A stretch of DNA of 64,000 nt from Cryptomeria japonica (lineage: Eukaryota > Streptophyta > Pinopsida > Cupressales > Cupressaceae): assembly GCF_030272615.1 (NCBI RefSeq), contig NC_081406.1, positions 237,439,922-237,503,921 of the forward strand, in the 5' to 3' direction. The translations under genes were made by a program, and so were the position numbers. A model generated the notes under the pieces. The model was not told where the DNA came from. It saw nothing but the letters and a program-made list of their open reading frames with translations, and ran no database searches. Of this stretch, positions 21,811 through 32,897 are shown piece after piece. Position 1 is the first letter of the stretch, and every line of letters starts with the position of its first letter.

Positions 21811-22877
21811 AAAAAGCTCTCAGAACAAGGAGTCCATTTATGAAGTTTGTTTCAACAAAAATTAGATATTTTGAGAGTAGTTTCCATGGGAAGGAGAAAG
21901 GAAAATATTCAGTTGGAGAAAGGGGACACATGACATGTTCTAATGAAATCTGATCTTTTTCCCTCTCCTTCATATTCCCATTTTTTCTCAATTGTAAGGG
22001 TTCTAGAATTTTGGAGGAAGTGCTCCAGATTTCATGGCTTCCAGTTTTGAATTTATTGACCCAAGTTTGTAAAATTCTATGGATCTTTTCAGGGTATAGA
22101 GGTTACATTTCAGTATATTGTAGATTGTTTTCTAGTTGCAGGTTTTACTTATTTTAGGCATGAGTAGATTTCACATAAGATTGTCTCTAGGCATCCATTT
22201 CATTGTTACAAATTGAATCCTCAAGGAGGATGGAATTTGTCGTTTCTAGGAGATTGTTGTGACTATTTTGTAGGTATCCTTCAATTAAGGTTTTAAATTC
22301 TGCACTCAGTCACAAATAATGGAATATGTATCCAAGATTTGATGATTTTGTGAAGGAATTGAGTAATGCATTAGTATAAGGTATTGATGTAGGAATATCT
22401 TGTAAGGAAAATAAATTTGCAGCTATGATTTGCATTTTGCAGTTCTGTGTGTGACTCTGTTGCCCAATGAACAAGGCACTGGTTTTTGAAAGATTTGGGG
22501 ATACTTTCAGATTTACAAATTTAAAGAAAATGTATTTCCCTTTGTGTTTAGGGGTTGTGTTCTTTTCATTCCAAGCCTTGTTTCATCTATTGTTTATACA
22601 TATTTAGCCAATCTGTAGTGTGTTTCTAATTGCTTGGGTTTGTGGAAGTATCTATCTGCTTATTGTTTGATGCTCCCATATGTCTGTAACTGTTGTATTT
22701 AATGCATCAAAAGGGTGTCCCCCCCTAGGTCTAGCAGAACCTGAATTGTAGGAGGATCAATTAGGGTCCTATGTTATGTTGTCCAAGTCCTGATGTGCTC
22801 TATAGATTGAAACTGGCCATTTCATAGAAGGATTGCAGGTGAACTTGGGTTAACCAGATTTCGTGAACAACACGTTG

Positions 22878-23277
22878 CTTTATTGAGAAGGTACTTCAAT
22901 GGATCGATCCTTGCGACCAACTTAGTTTTATGAGTTAGCATGTAGTGTCGTAATTTCTGCGAAGAAAAGACCACAATGAGACACACGCTTAATTGGTGTG
23001 TAGTTTAGCTCATAGCCTACCAAAGTACGACTAATGTAGTAGATTGCCTTTTCTTTGCCCTCCGCATCTTGTTGCACTAAGAGTTCCCCCAGTGTTGTTG
23101 ATGTAGTTGATATGTAGAGTAATAGGGGTTGTTCTGGAACTGATGGCATCAAGATTCATGGATTCAGAAGATAATCTTTGAGTATCTAAAAAGCCTTTTG
23201 ACAATTATCATCCCATTTGAATTTGATGTTTTTGTGTAGCAAGTGCTAAAAAGGATGACATTTATCTGCAAGTTGTA
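22878..23277 (-). pseudogene. Ty3-type RNase H of element B
   Basis: Contains PEQPLLLYISTTSTTLGELLVQQDAEGKEKAIYYISRTL with LVGYELNYTP, the usual RNase H/connection wording of plant gypsy elements, followed after a frameshift by SSQKLRHYMLTHKTKLV up to LLNKA at the insertion point. The corresponding segment of element C is 47615-48037. Confidence 0.8.
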
Positions 23278-24240
23278 CTATGAATCTTTGTATGGACTGG
23301 AGTCTTCCTTACAAAGATCAAAGTTGACTGATGTTTCTCGATGGTGGATCTCTAGGATTGCCTTGACTTTTGTTGGATCGGCTTCAATTCCTCTTTTTGA
23401 AACAATGAATCCTAGGAGCTTCTCGGAGGTTACTCCAAAGACACATTTCTTGGGGTTTAATCTTACTTTGTATTTTTCCAACCGATCAAAAATGACTGAA
23501 AGTATGTCCAAATGTGTATCTGTGTCAAGAGGTCATCAACATAATCTTCCATAGTTACGTGCATGAGATCATGAAAGATAGTAGTCATGGCTCTTTGATA
23601 TGTAGTGCCTACATTCTTTAGCCCGAAGGGCATGACATTCCAGTAGAAAGTTCCCCAGGGACAAGTAAATGTTGTTTTGTGTTGATCCTCAGATGCGATT
23701 TTTATTTGATTATAGCTAGAGAATCCATCCATCAAAGATAACATCGCATGACCTGCTGTGAGATCTACGATCAGGTCGATATTTGGCAATGGAAAATCAT
23801 CCTTAGGACAAGCTTTGTTGATGTCTCTGAAATTTGTGCATATTCCGATGCTATGATCTAGCTTACTGATAGGTACTAAGTTGGAGATCCTTTCAGGATA
23901 ATCAATTGGGTGTATGAATCCGACATCCAATAGTTTTTCAAGCTCTGCCTTGACTAATAATGCCACTTGTGGATGCATCTTTCTTAATATTTGTTTTCTT
24001 GGTTTTGCCCTCGGTTTAACTATCAAATGATGCATTACTAAATCCGGATCCAGTCCACGCATATCAGCATATGACCATGCAAAATTGATTTGTCGCTCTG
24101 TGAAGAAACTTATGAACTTTGGTCTTTCTTTCTCTGTCAGAGATTGTGCCAGGAATATGTTATGTGGAATTTCTTCTGTACCAATGTTTGTTTTGATGGT
24201 CTCCTCTACTAACATAGACGATTTTTCTTCATATGATGCC
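23278..24240 (-). pseudogene. Reverse transcriptase of element B
   Basis: A frame of over 250 codons, frameshifted at about 23500. Motifs in order: FAWSYADMRGLDPDLVMHHL (Tat RT entry), PRAKPRKQ, KLLDVGFIHPIDY, CTNFRDINKACPKDDFPLP, GFSSYNQIKIA, MPFGLKNVGTTYQRAM, the catalytic YVDDLL, then after the shift LEKYKVRLNPKKCVFGV. It copies element RNA to DNA; the active-site aspartates are still present. Confidence 0.9.
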
Positions 24241-24926
24241 GGGAGAATGTCGAGTCTTCTATCTTCTGGTGCCTCAGAGAGGTTTTCACCCTTAGATAGG
24301 TCCTTTCTTTTTACTTTTTTGAGGTCAGACAGTGCCACAATGTGGTTTTCACCATAAGACCCATGATTTGTTTTTATTTTTACATTTTTGCGACTGGAAG
24401 GCCCAACACCCTCACCAAAATATGCCACGCTATTGAGTTCTATAGTGTATTCTGCCTTATGGTCCCCAAGCGGAAGATCATCTCGTATGCCTAAATAGTC
24501 AATAAAGGCTTCATCGTTTTGGAATGTGTTGAACTGTACAGGTCCTTCATGGTCCCAGTCAATAAGTTGGTGGTGAACAAGGGGAAGACCTTCAATGTTT
24601 TCAAAGTCAGCGGGACTAAGGGTGAAGATGCAGTTATATTCAAGTATGTCGAGGTAGCTGTCAAGGTCATCGTTAGCAATCTCCTCATCTATCTCGATCA
24701 TGAACGAGTCCAAATTGTCATCACTAACAACGCATTTGGGGATGGGTGTCCTCATCCTTCATGATTTTGACCTAGAACCTAGAGGCAAAGACTGTGTGGG
24801 GTCCTCAAGGGTTGTTTCTTGACCAACTTTGATTTTTTTATAAAATTCCTCTTCTTCTATGGGTTCACCTGATTCCTCGAATGTCTCAGTGAGTTCATAG
24901 TCACTGGAGGATTTGTCCGAACCCCA
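24241..24926 (-). pseudogene. Spacer protein between G-patch-like segment and RT of element B
   Basis: The upstream part of the 430-codon open frame 23463-24755. It is acidic, with no recognised domain; NHGSYGENHIVAL and KVKRKDLSKGENLSEAPEDRRLDILP are shared nearly word for word with element C (49000-49150), so it is a conserved part of this family's polyprotein. An in-frame stop near 24755 separates it from the G-patch-like part. Confidence 0.65.
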
Positions 24927-25333
24927 TTACCATTCATTAGAGTCGGTAGAATAGCGGTTCTCTTGTTGATCTTTGGAAGATTTGATTTGTAATGCTTCTT
25001 CTGTCTTTCGAGTATTTACCCTGGAGGATATGAAACCAAGCCCTTTCGAGCACTCTTTTTTAAATGTCAATTCTGGTTGCAAAGGCTGAATGATACCTTC
25101 CTTTCTTAAGTCGAGAGGACTTTTACCATCATACCCAAACTTTTGTAAGATCTTGAACCCTTTGCCATATTTTTCACATTGTATGCTGATGTGAGCTTGT
25201 GTACTATCTTTAGGGTCTTTGTAAAGCATTTTGTATAGATCTTCTTCTTCCATTTCACCCCACTTTTGGAAGGTAGTAGGGTCTCATTTGAGTGTAATGA
25301 TAGATACCCATTTAGAAGGATGTGGTCGTCCAT
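24927..25333 (-). pseudogene. G-patch-like segment after protease in element B
   Basis: Contains GKGFKILQKFGYDGKSPLDL then RKEGIIQPLQ, which follows the G-patch pattern (G-x-x-x-L-x-x-M/F-G-Y/W-x-G-x-x-L-x-x-x-x-x-G-I-x-x-P). A second short KGLGF follows. G-patch domains bind nucleic acid or partner helicases and occur next to the protease in betaretroviruses. Element C has the matching segment at 50097-50375. Confidence 0.6.
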
Positions 25334-25334
25334 A

Positions 25335-26185
25335 TTATTTTGGTGAACTCATGACTTTTCGTAAGCACATGGTTTGGTTCAAAGTGTATTCACCCATGCC
25401 TTTGTCCTGATATTTCCCTTTAAGCTCACCTTGTTTTGATGTTGAAAGTTTTAATGATTTAGGGTTAATGTATGTAGAAGAAGGGATAGCTTTTCTATTA
25501 CTTGGAATGATTGTCTTAGTTTTTGGTCTCAAGTTATTGTAGTATATAAATGAATTAGGATCACCATTAACTGTCACTTCAACTTAATTGTGAGGAAACT
25601 TAATGCATTGGTGGTACGTAGATGGGACTGTCCTCATCTCATGAATCCAAGGATGTCTAGGACTTGACAAACCACATCCTTTGTAACTGTCCCAACTCTG
25701 AGGGGCAAGGTGACTGTGCCCTTGGATGAACACTCTTCATCATCATATGCTTTGATGGTAATTTTGTTTGTAGCATTCACAACTTTGTTTGAATATCCCA
25801 ATTGTATTATTATGTTCAAAGTACATATATTGAGACCAACTCCTCCATCTATTAGGACTCACTTTATTCGATGTTTGTGTAAGAAGGCTTCAATGTGTAA
25901 AGGTGCATTATGTGGTTGGCTCACAGAGGCGTCGTCAACTTTTGTTAATGTAAGGGAGTGTTGAACGGAAAGGTATCCTACCATGGCTTGAAACTGGTCA
26001 ACATTTAGATCAGTGGGGACCGAAGTGTCTCTCAAAGTTTTGTCAAGAATGGCCTTATGTGCAGGGGATATGCGTAAGAGCTCAAGAATGGAGATAAGCG
26101 CGGGTGTCTTCCCTAATTGTTCTACAAGGTCATACTCAGGTTTGGTTGATGAGGAAGCAATGTTTTTAGCTAGAGCACCTTGCAA
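25335..26185 (-). pseudogene. Protease region of element B
   Basis: The segment 25859-26185 ends HKHRIK and the frame continues into a VLIDGGVGLNICTLN active-site-like motif (about 25800-25860). It then gives [31 protein letters not shown] and CQVLDI, the retropepsin strands. The active site reads D-G-G where D-S/T-G is usual; element C has DGG too, so this may be a family trait rather than decay. It would process Gag-Pol. Confidence 0.7.
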
Positions 26186-26386
26186 AGTGAATTTACCTCG
26201 ATGAGTTGTAACATTACATTTAGAGGTAGGTTTAGAAGAAGATCCAATGCCTTTTAGGAGAACCTTCGGTCTTTGGGTATAATCTTCAGGTGTTTTGTCC
26301 TTTATAATAATGGTAAAGACAAAATTGTCTATCGGAATGTGATTGACAGTTGAATCATAGTTATAGGATGCTCTGGTATAGTTGGT

Positions 26387-27319
26387 CTACTCATCTGTGG
26401 CTTTAGCTTTTCCCTTGTCATGCTTTGGGAATGGTTCTTTAAGCATCTCATGCTCTTGATTGGATGAGTGTCCTTCAATCTCAATGTCACCTCTATCAAT
26501 AAGGTCTTGTATGATGTTCTTCAGTCGATGACAATTTCCTATTTTATGTCCCTTGCTCTTGTGATATTCGCAGTATTCATCGTCATTCCACCAATTTGGT
26601 TTGAGCTTTGGCTCATATGGAGGCAAATCCGGAATTGTGATTATCTTGTTTGCTACTAGCTTCTTGAAAGCTGACTCAAGTGGTTCTCCCAATGGGGTGT
26701 ACTTCCTTCGTGATCTGGAAGTTGTTCGAGTATTCACTTGATTGTTTGTAGAGCTTGATCTCGAAAGAACGATTTTGGGTCGTACTATATTGGCATCAAC
26801 AACACCATCATTGACTGTGTTCTTGTTTTTATTCCAAAATCTTGGCTTGTCTTTTCCTTTAAAGTCCTCTTTGTTTTCTTTGAATATTTTGGCGATGCCT
26901 TGCTCAATTAGGACCTTCTCTATTGCTAAGCCCTTTTCAATGACATCCTTGAAGGTGGACAAACAATCTTTTCTTAGGTCATAACCAATGTCTTTGTTAA
27001 CATTCTGGGTGAACATCTCTACCATTTGTTTTTGTGGAATTTCACAAGAGCATCTGCTGGCTAGATTTTTCCATCTTTGTAAAAATGATGAAAAAGATTC
27101 TCCATCCTTTTGTTTGGTGTTGCACAAAGTAGTGACTGATATGTCTGTCTCTATGTTGTATGAGAAATGTTGGATAAATGCATCTGCTAAGTCACCTCAT
27201 GACTTAATTCCAGGTGGAAGTTGGGAGAACCATTCCATAGCTTGATCACCTAAGCTTTGTAGGAATAATCTCATCAAATATGTCTCTTCTGCTGCTACCT
27301 CAATGCAAGCTGTGAAAAA
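26387..27319 (-). pseudogene. gag C-terminal part of element B
   Basis: The 246-codon open frame 26387-27127 contains the capsid-type segment (ESFSSFLQRWKNLASRC, MVEMFTQNV) and a nucleocapsid-like zinc motif CEYHKSKGHKIGNC with the following RLKNIIQDLIDRGDIEI, a wording typical of plant Tat Gag. A frame break at about 27127-27320 separates it from the N-terminal part. Confidence 0.85.
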
Positions 27320-28414
27320 TTATCTTATATGTGCCTTAGGATCCCCTTTTCCTCTGTACTTATCAAACTTAGGTGTCACAAAGTGTGTAGGAAATGAAGG
27401 CATTGGAATGCTTTTGTCAAATGGATAGGGACATATGTCTCTCATTGTATAAGTTGGTTTTAGTGTATTTAAGTCCTCCATTTTCTTTTGTAAGTCCTTA
27501 ATTTGCTGTTCCAAATTGTTCTTAGGTGGAGATCGACTTCTTAGACCAGCTTGCGCCATGGGGTGGAGGCGGAGCATGTTGCATATATGGATGATACTGA
27601 TCACACACATGTTCATATGGAGGAGGTCTATAATGTGTTGCGTATATGGACCACTTGGTATAGAGTCATGATGAGGAATGTAATGTCTATTTTTTCCATG
27701 TATACCATACTCTACAGGCATGTCATGAGTTTTTTCTAGTTTGTTGCCCCCAAATTTGATGCGGGGTTTCCTTGTGTCCAAATTTTGATCATGCCTTTGG
27801 GTATCCAATTGCTTTGGTGGTTGGTCCTTAGCATTGGTATGCGATTGAGTATATTTTTCTACATAAAACTTCAATAATGGTCTACGAAGGTGAGTATCAT
27901 AACCTAGACCATGTGTATGTGGGACCTCAGGTGTTTGAAATGAAGATGATGGTGATTCGGGCACCATATGTGGTCCTCTATTGCCTCCACTACTAGGCCT
28001 CCTTTGATCCATGTTGAGGTGAGGTTGTTGCAAAGGTTGATTTTCTATTATTTGAGACATGTCAAAATCATAAGGGATCTTGGCTCCACTTTGTGCCATT
28101 ACTTGTAAGAAATATTGTCTATCTCTCCTCATTATTTCCTCAACCAATTGATTAAAATGGGGATCTATAATGGAGTCTTCCACTTCTACTGAATGTATGA
28201 AAAAGTTGTCCATATTGTCATTGTGTGTATCAATGTTGTTTGCAGTGTCTATGTTATCAACATTTGGAATGTTTTTATAAGCATCCATGTTAGGTAATGT
28301 GGTATGATCAAAATTGAAAAAGACATCATTGTCATACTCATAGGCACTCATGTTTGCGGACTCTTGAGCTTCTTTAGCTTCTCTCCTAGATTTTTGGGAA
28401 TGGGTTTCAACCAT
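27320..28414 (-). CDS. gag N-terminal part of element B (364 codons open)
   Basis: Starts MVETHSQKSRREAKEAQES at 28414, the first long ATG after the leader. It is Asp/Asn-rich, then proline- and histidine-rich, then a short coiled coil (LEQQIKDLQKKMEDL), then YPFDKSIPMPSFPTHFVTPKFDKYRGKGDP, the conserved entry of retrotransposon Gag. It would form the virus-like particle shell with the next segment. It is open over its whole length but not functional without the frame-broken downstream part. Confidence 0.75.
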   Translation of the reverse strand: MVETHSQKSRREAKEAQESANMSAYEYDNDVFFNFDHTTLPNMDAYKNIPNVDNIDTANNIDTHNDNMDNFFIHSVEVEDSIIDPHFNQLVEEIMRRDRQYFLQVMAQSGAKIPYDFDMSQIIENQPLQQPHLNMDQRRPSSGGNRGPHMVPESPSSSFQTPEVPHTHGLGYDTHLRRPLLKFYVEKYTQSHTNAKDQPPKQLDTQRHDQNLDTRKPRIKFGGNKLEKTHDMPVEYGIHGKNRHYIPHHDSIPSGPYTQHIIDLLHMNMCVISIIHICNMLRLHPMAQAGLRSRSPPKNNLEQQIKDLQKKMEDLNTLKPTYTMRDICPYPFDKSIPMPSFPTHFVTPKFDKYRGKGDPKAHIR

Positions 28415-28899
28415 GATCTAGGTCTTGACCAAGATGTGTGAGACTAGATGAAAATGGAAAGAGGATGGAAGACCAAGAGTTGGATGGAATGTAAATGAAT
28501 CTGAGGTGTTCTTGCAATGCCCAAAGTGTAAGACCAAGTATGTATGTAGTAGAGTAGGTGTGGCTTCCAAAGAGACGATAGTTTCTCTTGATGAGGTAAG
28601 TTGATGTTGACTCTAAGTAAGACCAAATGAAACCCAAAGGTGATAGACCTTGATGAGGGACCACTTAGCAAAATGTTGTTGTATGTAGTGTGTTGACAAA
28701 GTAAGATGAGGACAAGCAAGTGACCTTTTGACTCAAGTTTAGAAAAATGTGAATGTAATGCAAGATGTAAAGCAATGATGGACTTTGTGAGACCTAGAAA
28801 TAGGATGAATTCTAGATGAAAACCCGGAGAGATAACCTAGGAAGCTCAATAAGTCTAAAACTAGCTGCTCTTGTTTGTTGAATTGTAAATTTTTCCAAT

Positions 28900-29100
28900 T
28901 CTGAACACAAACGTGCCTATATACTTCACAGACGCGGTTAAATGACACAAATGTTGTTGAACACTGCACAGACGCGTTTCTGAGATTTTGTGAATGTAAT
29001 GTTTCTTAAAAGAACACAAACGTGTTTTTGCCCTTCACAGACATGACTAAATGACATAGACGTGTTTCTGTCAGACACAGACGCATTTCTGGAAACTGAG
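28900..29100 (+). repeat. CACAGACGCG motif cluster 1
   Basis: At least six degenerate copies (CACAGACGCGGTTAAATGACA, CACAGACGCGTTTCTG and variants with CG to TG or CA changes). It is the reverse complement of the motif cluster at 12425-12645. Confidence 0.7.
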
Positions 29101-30239
29101 TGAAATTTTTCCAATTTGTAAAGTTGTTTGTTGTGACCAAATATGAATTTGTTTGACTTTTTTTCGTGACAAGATGACACAATGTTGATGAGGACTCAAT
29201 GTTTGTAAGTGTTTAGACTCAAAATGACTCAAAGAAAAATGTGTTGTTTGATGTAAAAATGTTTTGCATACACTTGAAGACACAAAAGACACAATGTTTT
29301 GATGTTTGATCTTGAATGTTCGAATGTTTAAAAGAAGACAAGCACAATTCTTATGGATGGCTGGGACAATAGTTATTGATCCCACATGGGGTTTCCCCCG
29401 AGGCTACGCTATTCAGAGTGGATACTTAGATGCTTGACCCCACTGGCTCCACCTTCGGCACTCACTTCTCTGAGGCAGCCAAGCATCAGTCCCCATGGAA
29501 AAATCCCCATGGTGAACTTTGTATCTCTACTAAGAACCGTATGTGTGTGGGCCGCTTCAAAGGTCCGACCTCCTGCCCCAACAACTAGAAGGATTTTGGC
29601 TTTCTAAAATAAAAAGGTGCTAGTAAGGGCATCCGCTCGTGTGGCCATACATGTGGCACTTTCAGCTCTGTAAATACAGAAGGCTCCTAGCCGGTAGGGG
29701 TTACACCCTACAACTGATCAAATAAATTTGATCAAACGGGGTTATGGGGAGACATAGTGTCGGTATGAACTAATCAACACACGTTACCCATGGCTGTCAC
29801 CATGGATACAGTTATTTATAGTGGTTCCGAAGAGGTATGTTTTCCTCGCTACCACTTGGGTCATTCTCTTCTCACTAGTAGTCCTAATGACCACATGGGG
29901 AGACAGGCCCTCTAGAGATTAAACAAAAAGAGCCTATTGCTCAAGACACAAAAGACAACACCAATTGAAGTGTTTTCTAGTCTATGAAAACAAGGCACAC
30001 AATAAAGATCAAAAACCCTTGCCAAGATCCTGAAACAAAGATTTGTTAGTAGTTTGGGTTGTTTCAAATGATTACCCCTTCCTGCAAGCAAATGATAGGA
30101 TGATTTGTTTCAAGGACAAGCTACACCATTTTGTTAGCTAGATCACAAGATGTTAGCCCGAAATAAACCAGATCTAAAATCCAAATGACGAAATAAAGCC
30201 TCAAAACTGGATCAAAAACTAAAAAATGCAAGATCTAAA

Positions 30240-30470
30240 ACACTGATGCGATTAAACCTAACTCAGACGCGGCAGAAAATCACAAACATGTCTAAAATCG
30301 TCGCATATGTGCCTAGATCACACATATGCGACTCCCAAATGCAGACATGACTGAGAGGTTCACAGACGCGGTTTGAAAACAAATATGCAACCCTTTAATC
30401 TGGAAAATAAGATAAAATAATGTCGAACACAGACGTGATTACGAAGGTCACATACACGATAGAAAAGAAA
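30240..30470 (+). repeat. CACAGACGCG motif cluster 2
   Basis: Copies include CTCAGACGCGGCAG, CACAGACGCGGTTTG, CACAGACGTGATTACG and several CACAnATGCG variants, just inside the PBS. Confidence 0.65.
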
Positions 30471-30582
30471 AAACATGGTTCCAGGATGCGTAGATGCAGA
30501 AATGTCGAAAGTTTGTCGGAAATGTCAGATCTGCAACTTCAAAAACACAAAATCTACAACAAAAGATGTTAAATGCAAAAGG

Positions 30583-30600
30583 GACCCACCGGGCGTGCCA
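30583..30600 (-). other. Primer binding site of element B
   Basis: Minus strand TGGCACGCCCGGTGGGTC starts three bases after the LTR end (ACA-TTT-TGG). The CCA complement and spacing fit a tRNA primer; I did not identify the tRNA. Confidence 0.7.
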
Positions 30601-30603
30601 AAA

Positions 30604-30943
30604 TGTTTATGGTAAAAATGGAAACAACAATATTGAAAGACTAAATGAATTCAACCACAAAACCCTAGCCTAACAACAACAAAGATCCACCATAACATAT
30701 GAAGATTACCTAAGACAATGCAAATCAAATAAAATCACAAAGATTATACCATCACATGTCTAATAGGGTTTGGATCTCCATTCTTCCTATCTCCATTGAT
30801 CTTGCTTGATATATTTGCTCTCAGATTTTATGTGTGCAGAAGAGATCAACAAAGAACGGAAATGTGGTTGCAAGTAGGCTTGATCGCATATGAAAGTTCG
30901 AAAGTGTAGCTGGGGCTTGATAATGAAGGAAGCATCTCTTTAT
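30604..30943 (-). repeat. 5' LTR of element B, truncated
   Basis: Begins TGTTTATGGTAAAAATGG like 11141 and matches it nearly throughout until about 30943, where the sequences part inside the TATA region. The remaining 430 bp are gone. Confidence 0.85.
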
Positions 30944-32897
30944 AACAACTCCTTCCAGCTTATTATTAAGTTTGAACTCTTGAAAAATAATTTATTCATT
31001 TTTTTTGTTACATTATTTTTTGTTGTTTTGGTAAAGCAATGCCTCTAAACCCTGCATCGATTTTATTGGTGGCTTTGGGGGAATTTTGTGTTTTAAGGGA
31101 ATCTCATTTTTGAAATAAGCCTACTTATTAGGATTTTATTTTTGAACTATGACATATGTTCTTTGATATTGTTTATTTTTGGGAGAATTTATAATTATAA
31201 AAAAAATTAAAACTAAATTTGTGTATATTTTTATTTCAATTTAGGGTTTTCCCTTTTCCTATAGTACTCAACATAGAAAGGTCTTCCATATCAACATGTT
31301 CATTGTAGTAAAAAACAACAATAACTCTATAGGAGAATGGTTGGCATAGTGTACTTGTGTGGCTAGTAAAAATATTTATGAATCCTTTCTTAGGCTATGA
31401 AACTTTATTAGTGTCTAAAACAAATTCATCCACTTTTCTACTCATTATTTATTCCATCCATGTGTTTATCATTCACATTCTTCATTCATCTCATGCTTGT
31501 AATCAGGAGCATTTTATGCATGCACTTCATTGCAAAGTATGTAACTGATGAACATTTATTTCTCATTTTACTTCAAATTTATATTAATAATTTAAATTTA
31601 ATAATATTTTGAAGGAGTATTCAGAATTTTTTAAAAGTGTTTAAAGTTAGAATATTTTAAATAGATTTGTTCTATTGAAAGTTAAACTAGAGCATATAGA
31701 TATATACAATTTTTTTGTATTGTATATATAATATAGGTTACATACTTGAGGGATTGTGTAATGAAGGAGAAGGTGACTTATGAATTTTAAGTAGTTAAGT
31801 CACATAATCTTCTTTCAGTACCTACAGGAAATAACTCCTTTGCCAACATGCATCTAGGGATACCATGACATTGTCATAGAATTGGATGCTTCTATATGGT
31901 CATGGTGTGATATACCAAAATCAATAAAATAAATTGGACATTGGATCATTATCGTATTTCTTATCTAGTCCATGTATATAAACCTAAAATGGGGGCCAAT
32001 TATCTTGATTTTATCTATAATTTTTGTGTGTGGGTTGGTCTCATATAAATAAGTCTATTCAATCTCTGCTACTTAATACATTTCTATAATATTCTATTTT
32101 TCTATGCTATCATCCTATTTGTTTCACTTAGCCCTAGTGACCTTGCATATTCAAGCTTCTGATTTGTTTGAACTCCATTCTTTATATTGCAATTTTTTGA
32201 AAATAATTTAGAAAGATGCATTTAGATAATTTGACTTGCATTATATAATTTATTGTTTTTATCTTGGATTAGTATGAGTAACAATATCTAGATTCTTCTC
32301 TACCTCAAAAAATATAGATCCATTCCCATTGTAGAGAATAATTAGTGTGAAGATGGAATATGAGATTTTCATTGTAGATAATAATGAGCGCAAAGATCGA
32401 ATATGATATTTTCAAAATTCATTAACATGTAAAAGATAATGTGTTGGAATTTGAAGCATCCAACTCATGCTGCTATTCACTGACCATTCTCAATAACTCC
32501 AAATTTAATTTTAATTTCTTTTATCTTTTCTCTTTGTGTCCCGCCAATACTTAGTAGGAACTACACTATAGTGCAACCCTTTCTTATTAGAATTCCCATT
32601 TGACAAATAGCAAAATTTTGGATTTTTATTAAAAATGTAAGCAAGTTGTAAGTTTTTGATGCTAAAAGTACCTAATAAATATTCATTAACATTTTTGTTC
32701 AGATTTACATGCTTGTTAAAAATAGGAAAGTAATTGAATTAGTATTCAAAATTTTGGAAGTGTATATTGATGTCTTTTATTTATTTATGAATTGCACTTC
32801 GAGGACAAATGAAATTAGTAAGTTTATGCTGGAAATGTGGTCTTCCACCCGCAAGAGGGAAAACACTTCAAACACACTAATGAAGCATTGCATTAGA
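30944..32897. other. AT-rich spacer with no gene seen
   Basis: Only short chance frames. The junction at 30943 cuts the LTR of element B, so this DNA was brought next to it by deletion or rearrangement. Confidence 0.5.

Larger units (their letters stand above)
18719..22872. mobile_element. 4154-bp TG...CA insertion in element B pol, carrying a kinase fragment
   Basis: Starts TGTTGGGAATC at 18719 and ends GTGAACAACA at 22872, flanked by CCTTG (18714-18718) and CGTTG (22873-22877), a 5-bp target duplication with one change. Removing it and one duplication restores the RNase H reading (LLNKARLTGR). TG...CA ends and a 5-bp duplication fit an LTR-retrotransposon product. No second LTR, PBS, PPT, RT or integrase was found inside, so it may be a very long solo LTR or a large non-autonomous element. 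It carries a receptor-kinase fragment (19925-20560) and an ABRE-rich stretch (21480-21660). Other parts show no recognisable coding. Confidence 0.75.
28415..30582 (-). other. 5' leader of element B
   Basis: Long untranslated leader, typical for Tat elements. It holds two clusters of CACAGACGCG-like motifs on the plus strand (28900-29100 and 30240-30470) and a GC-richer stretch (29380-29900). Plus-strand open frames here have no family resemblance. Confidence 0.65.
11141..30943 (-). mobile_element. Tat-type Ty3/gypsy retrotransposon B, degenerate, with a 4.15-kb insertion and an antisense ORF
   Basis: Minus-strand order from right to left: truncated 5' LTR, PBS, 2.2-kb leader, gag, protease, G-patch-like segment, RT, RNase H, second RNase H, integrase, a 4.9-kb 3' region with an antisense ORF, PPT, 3' LTR. 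Two RNase H domains and an antisense ORF in a long 3' region are known hallmarks of the Tat (Ogre/Grande-like) lineage. The shared LTR block is very similar between 11141-11475 and 30604-30943. The outer part of the 5' LTR is missing beyond 30943, so the right end was deleted or replaced. Confidence 0.85.

Noticed and set aside
18719-22872. Pack-type DNA transposon explanation for the kinase capture
   Set aside because: Terminal inverted similarity is only about five bases and the 5-bp duplication with TG...CA fits LTR elements better; not fully excluded.
27551-27739. Plus-strand frame of 62 codons
   Set aside because: Shadow of the open gag frame on the other strand.
29386-29607. A 73-codon plus-strand protein in the leader of element B
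   Set aside because: It lies in a GC-richer untranslated leader; the peptide has no recognisable features.
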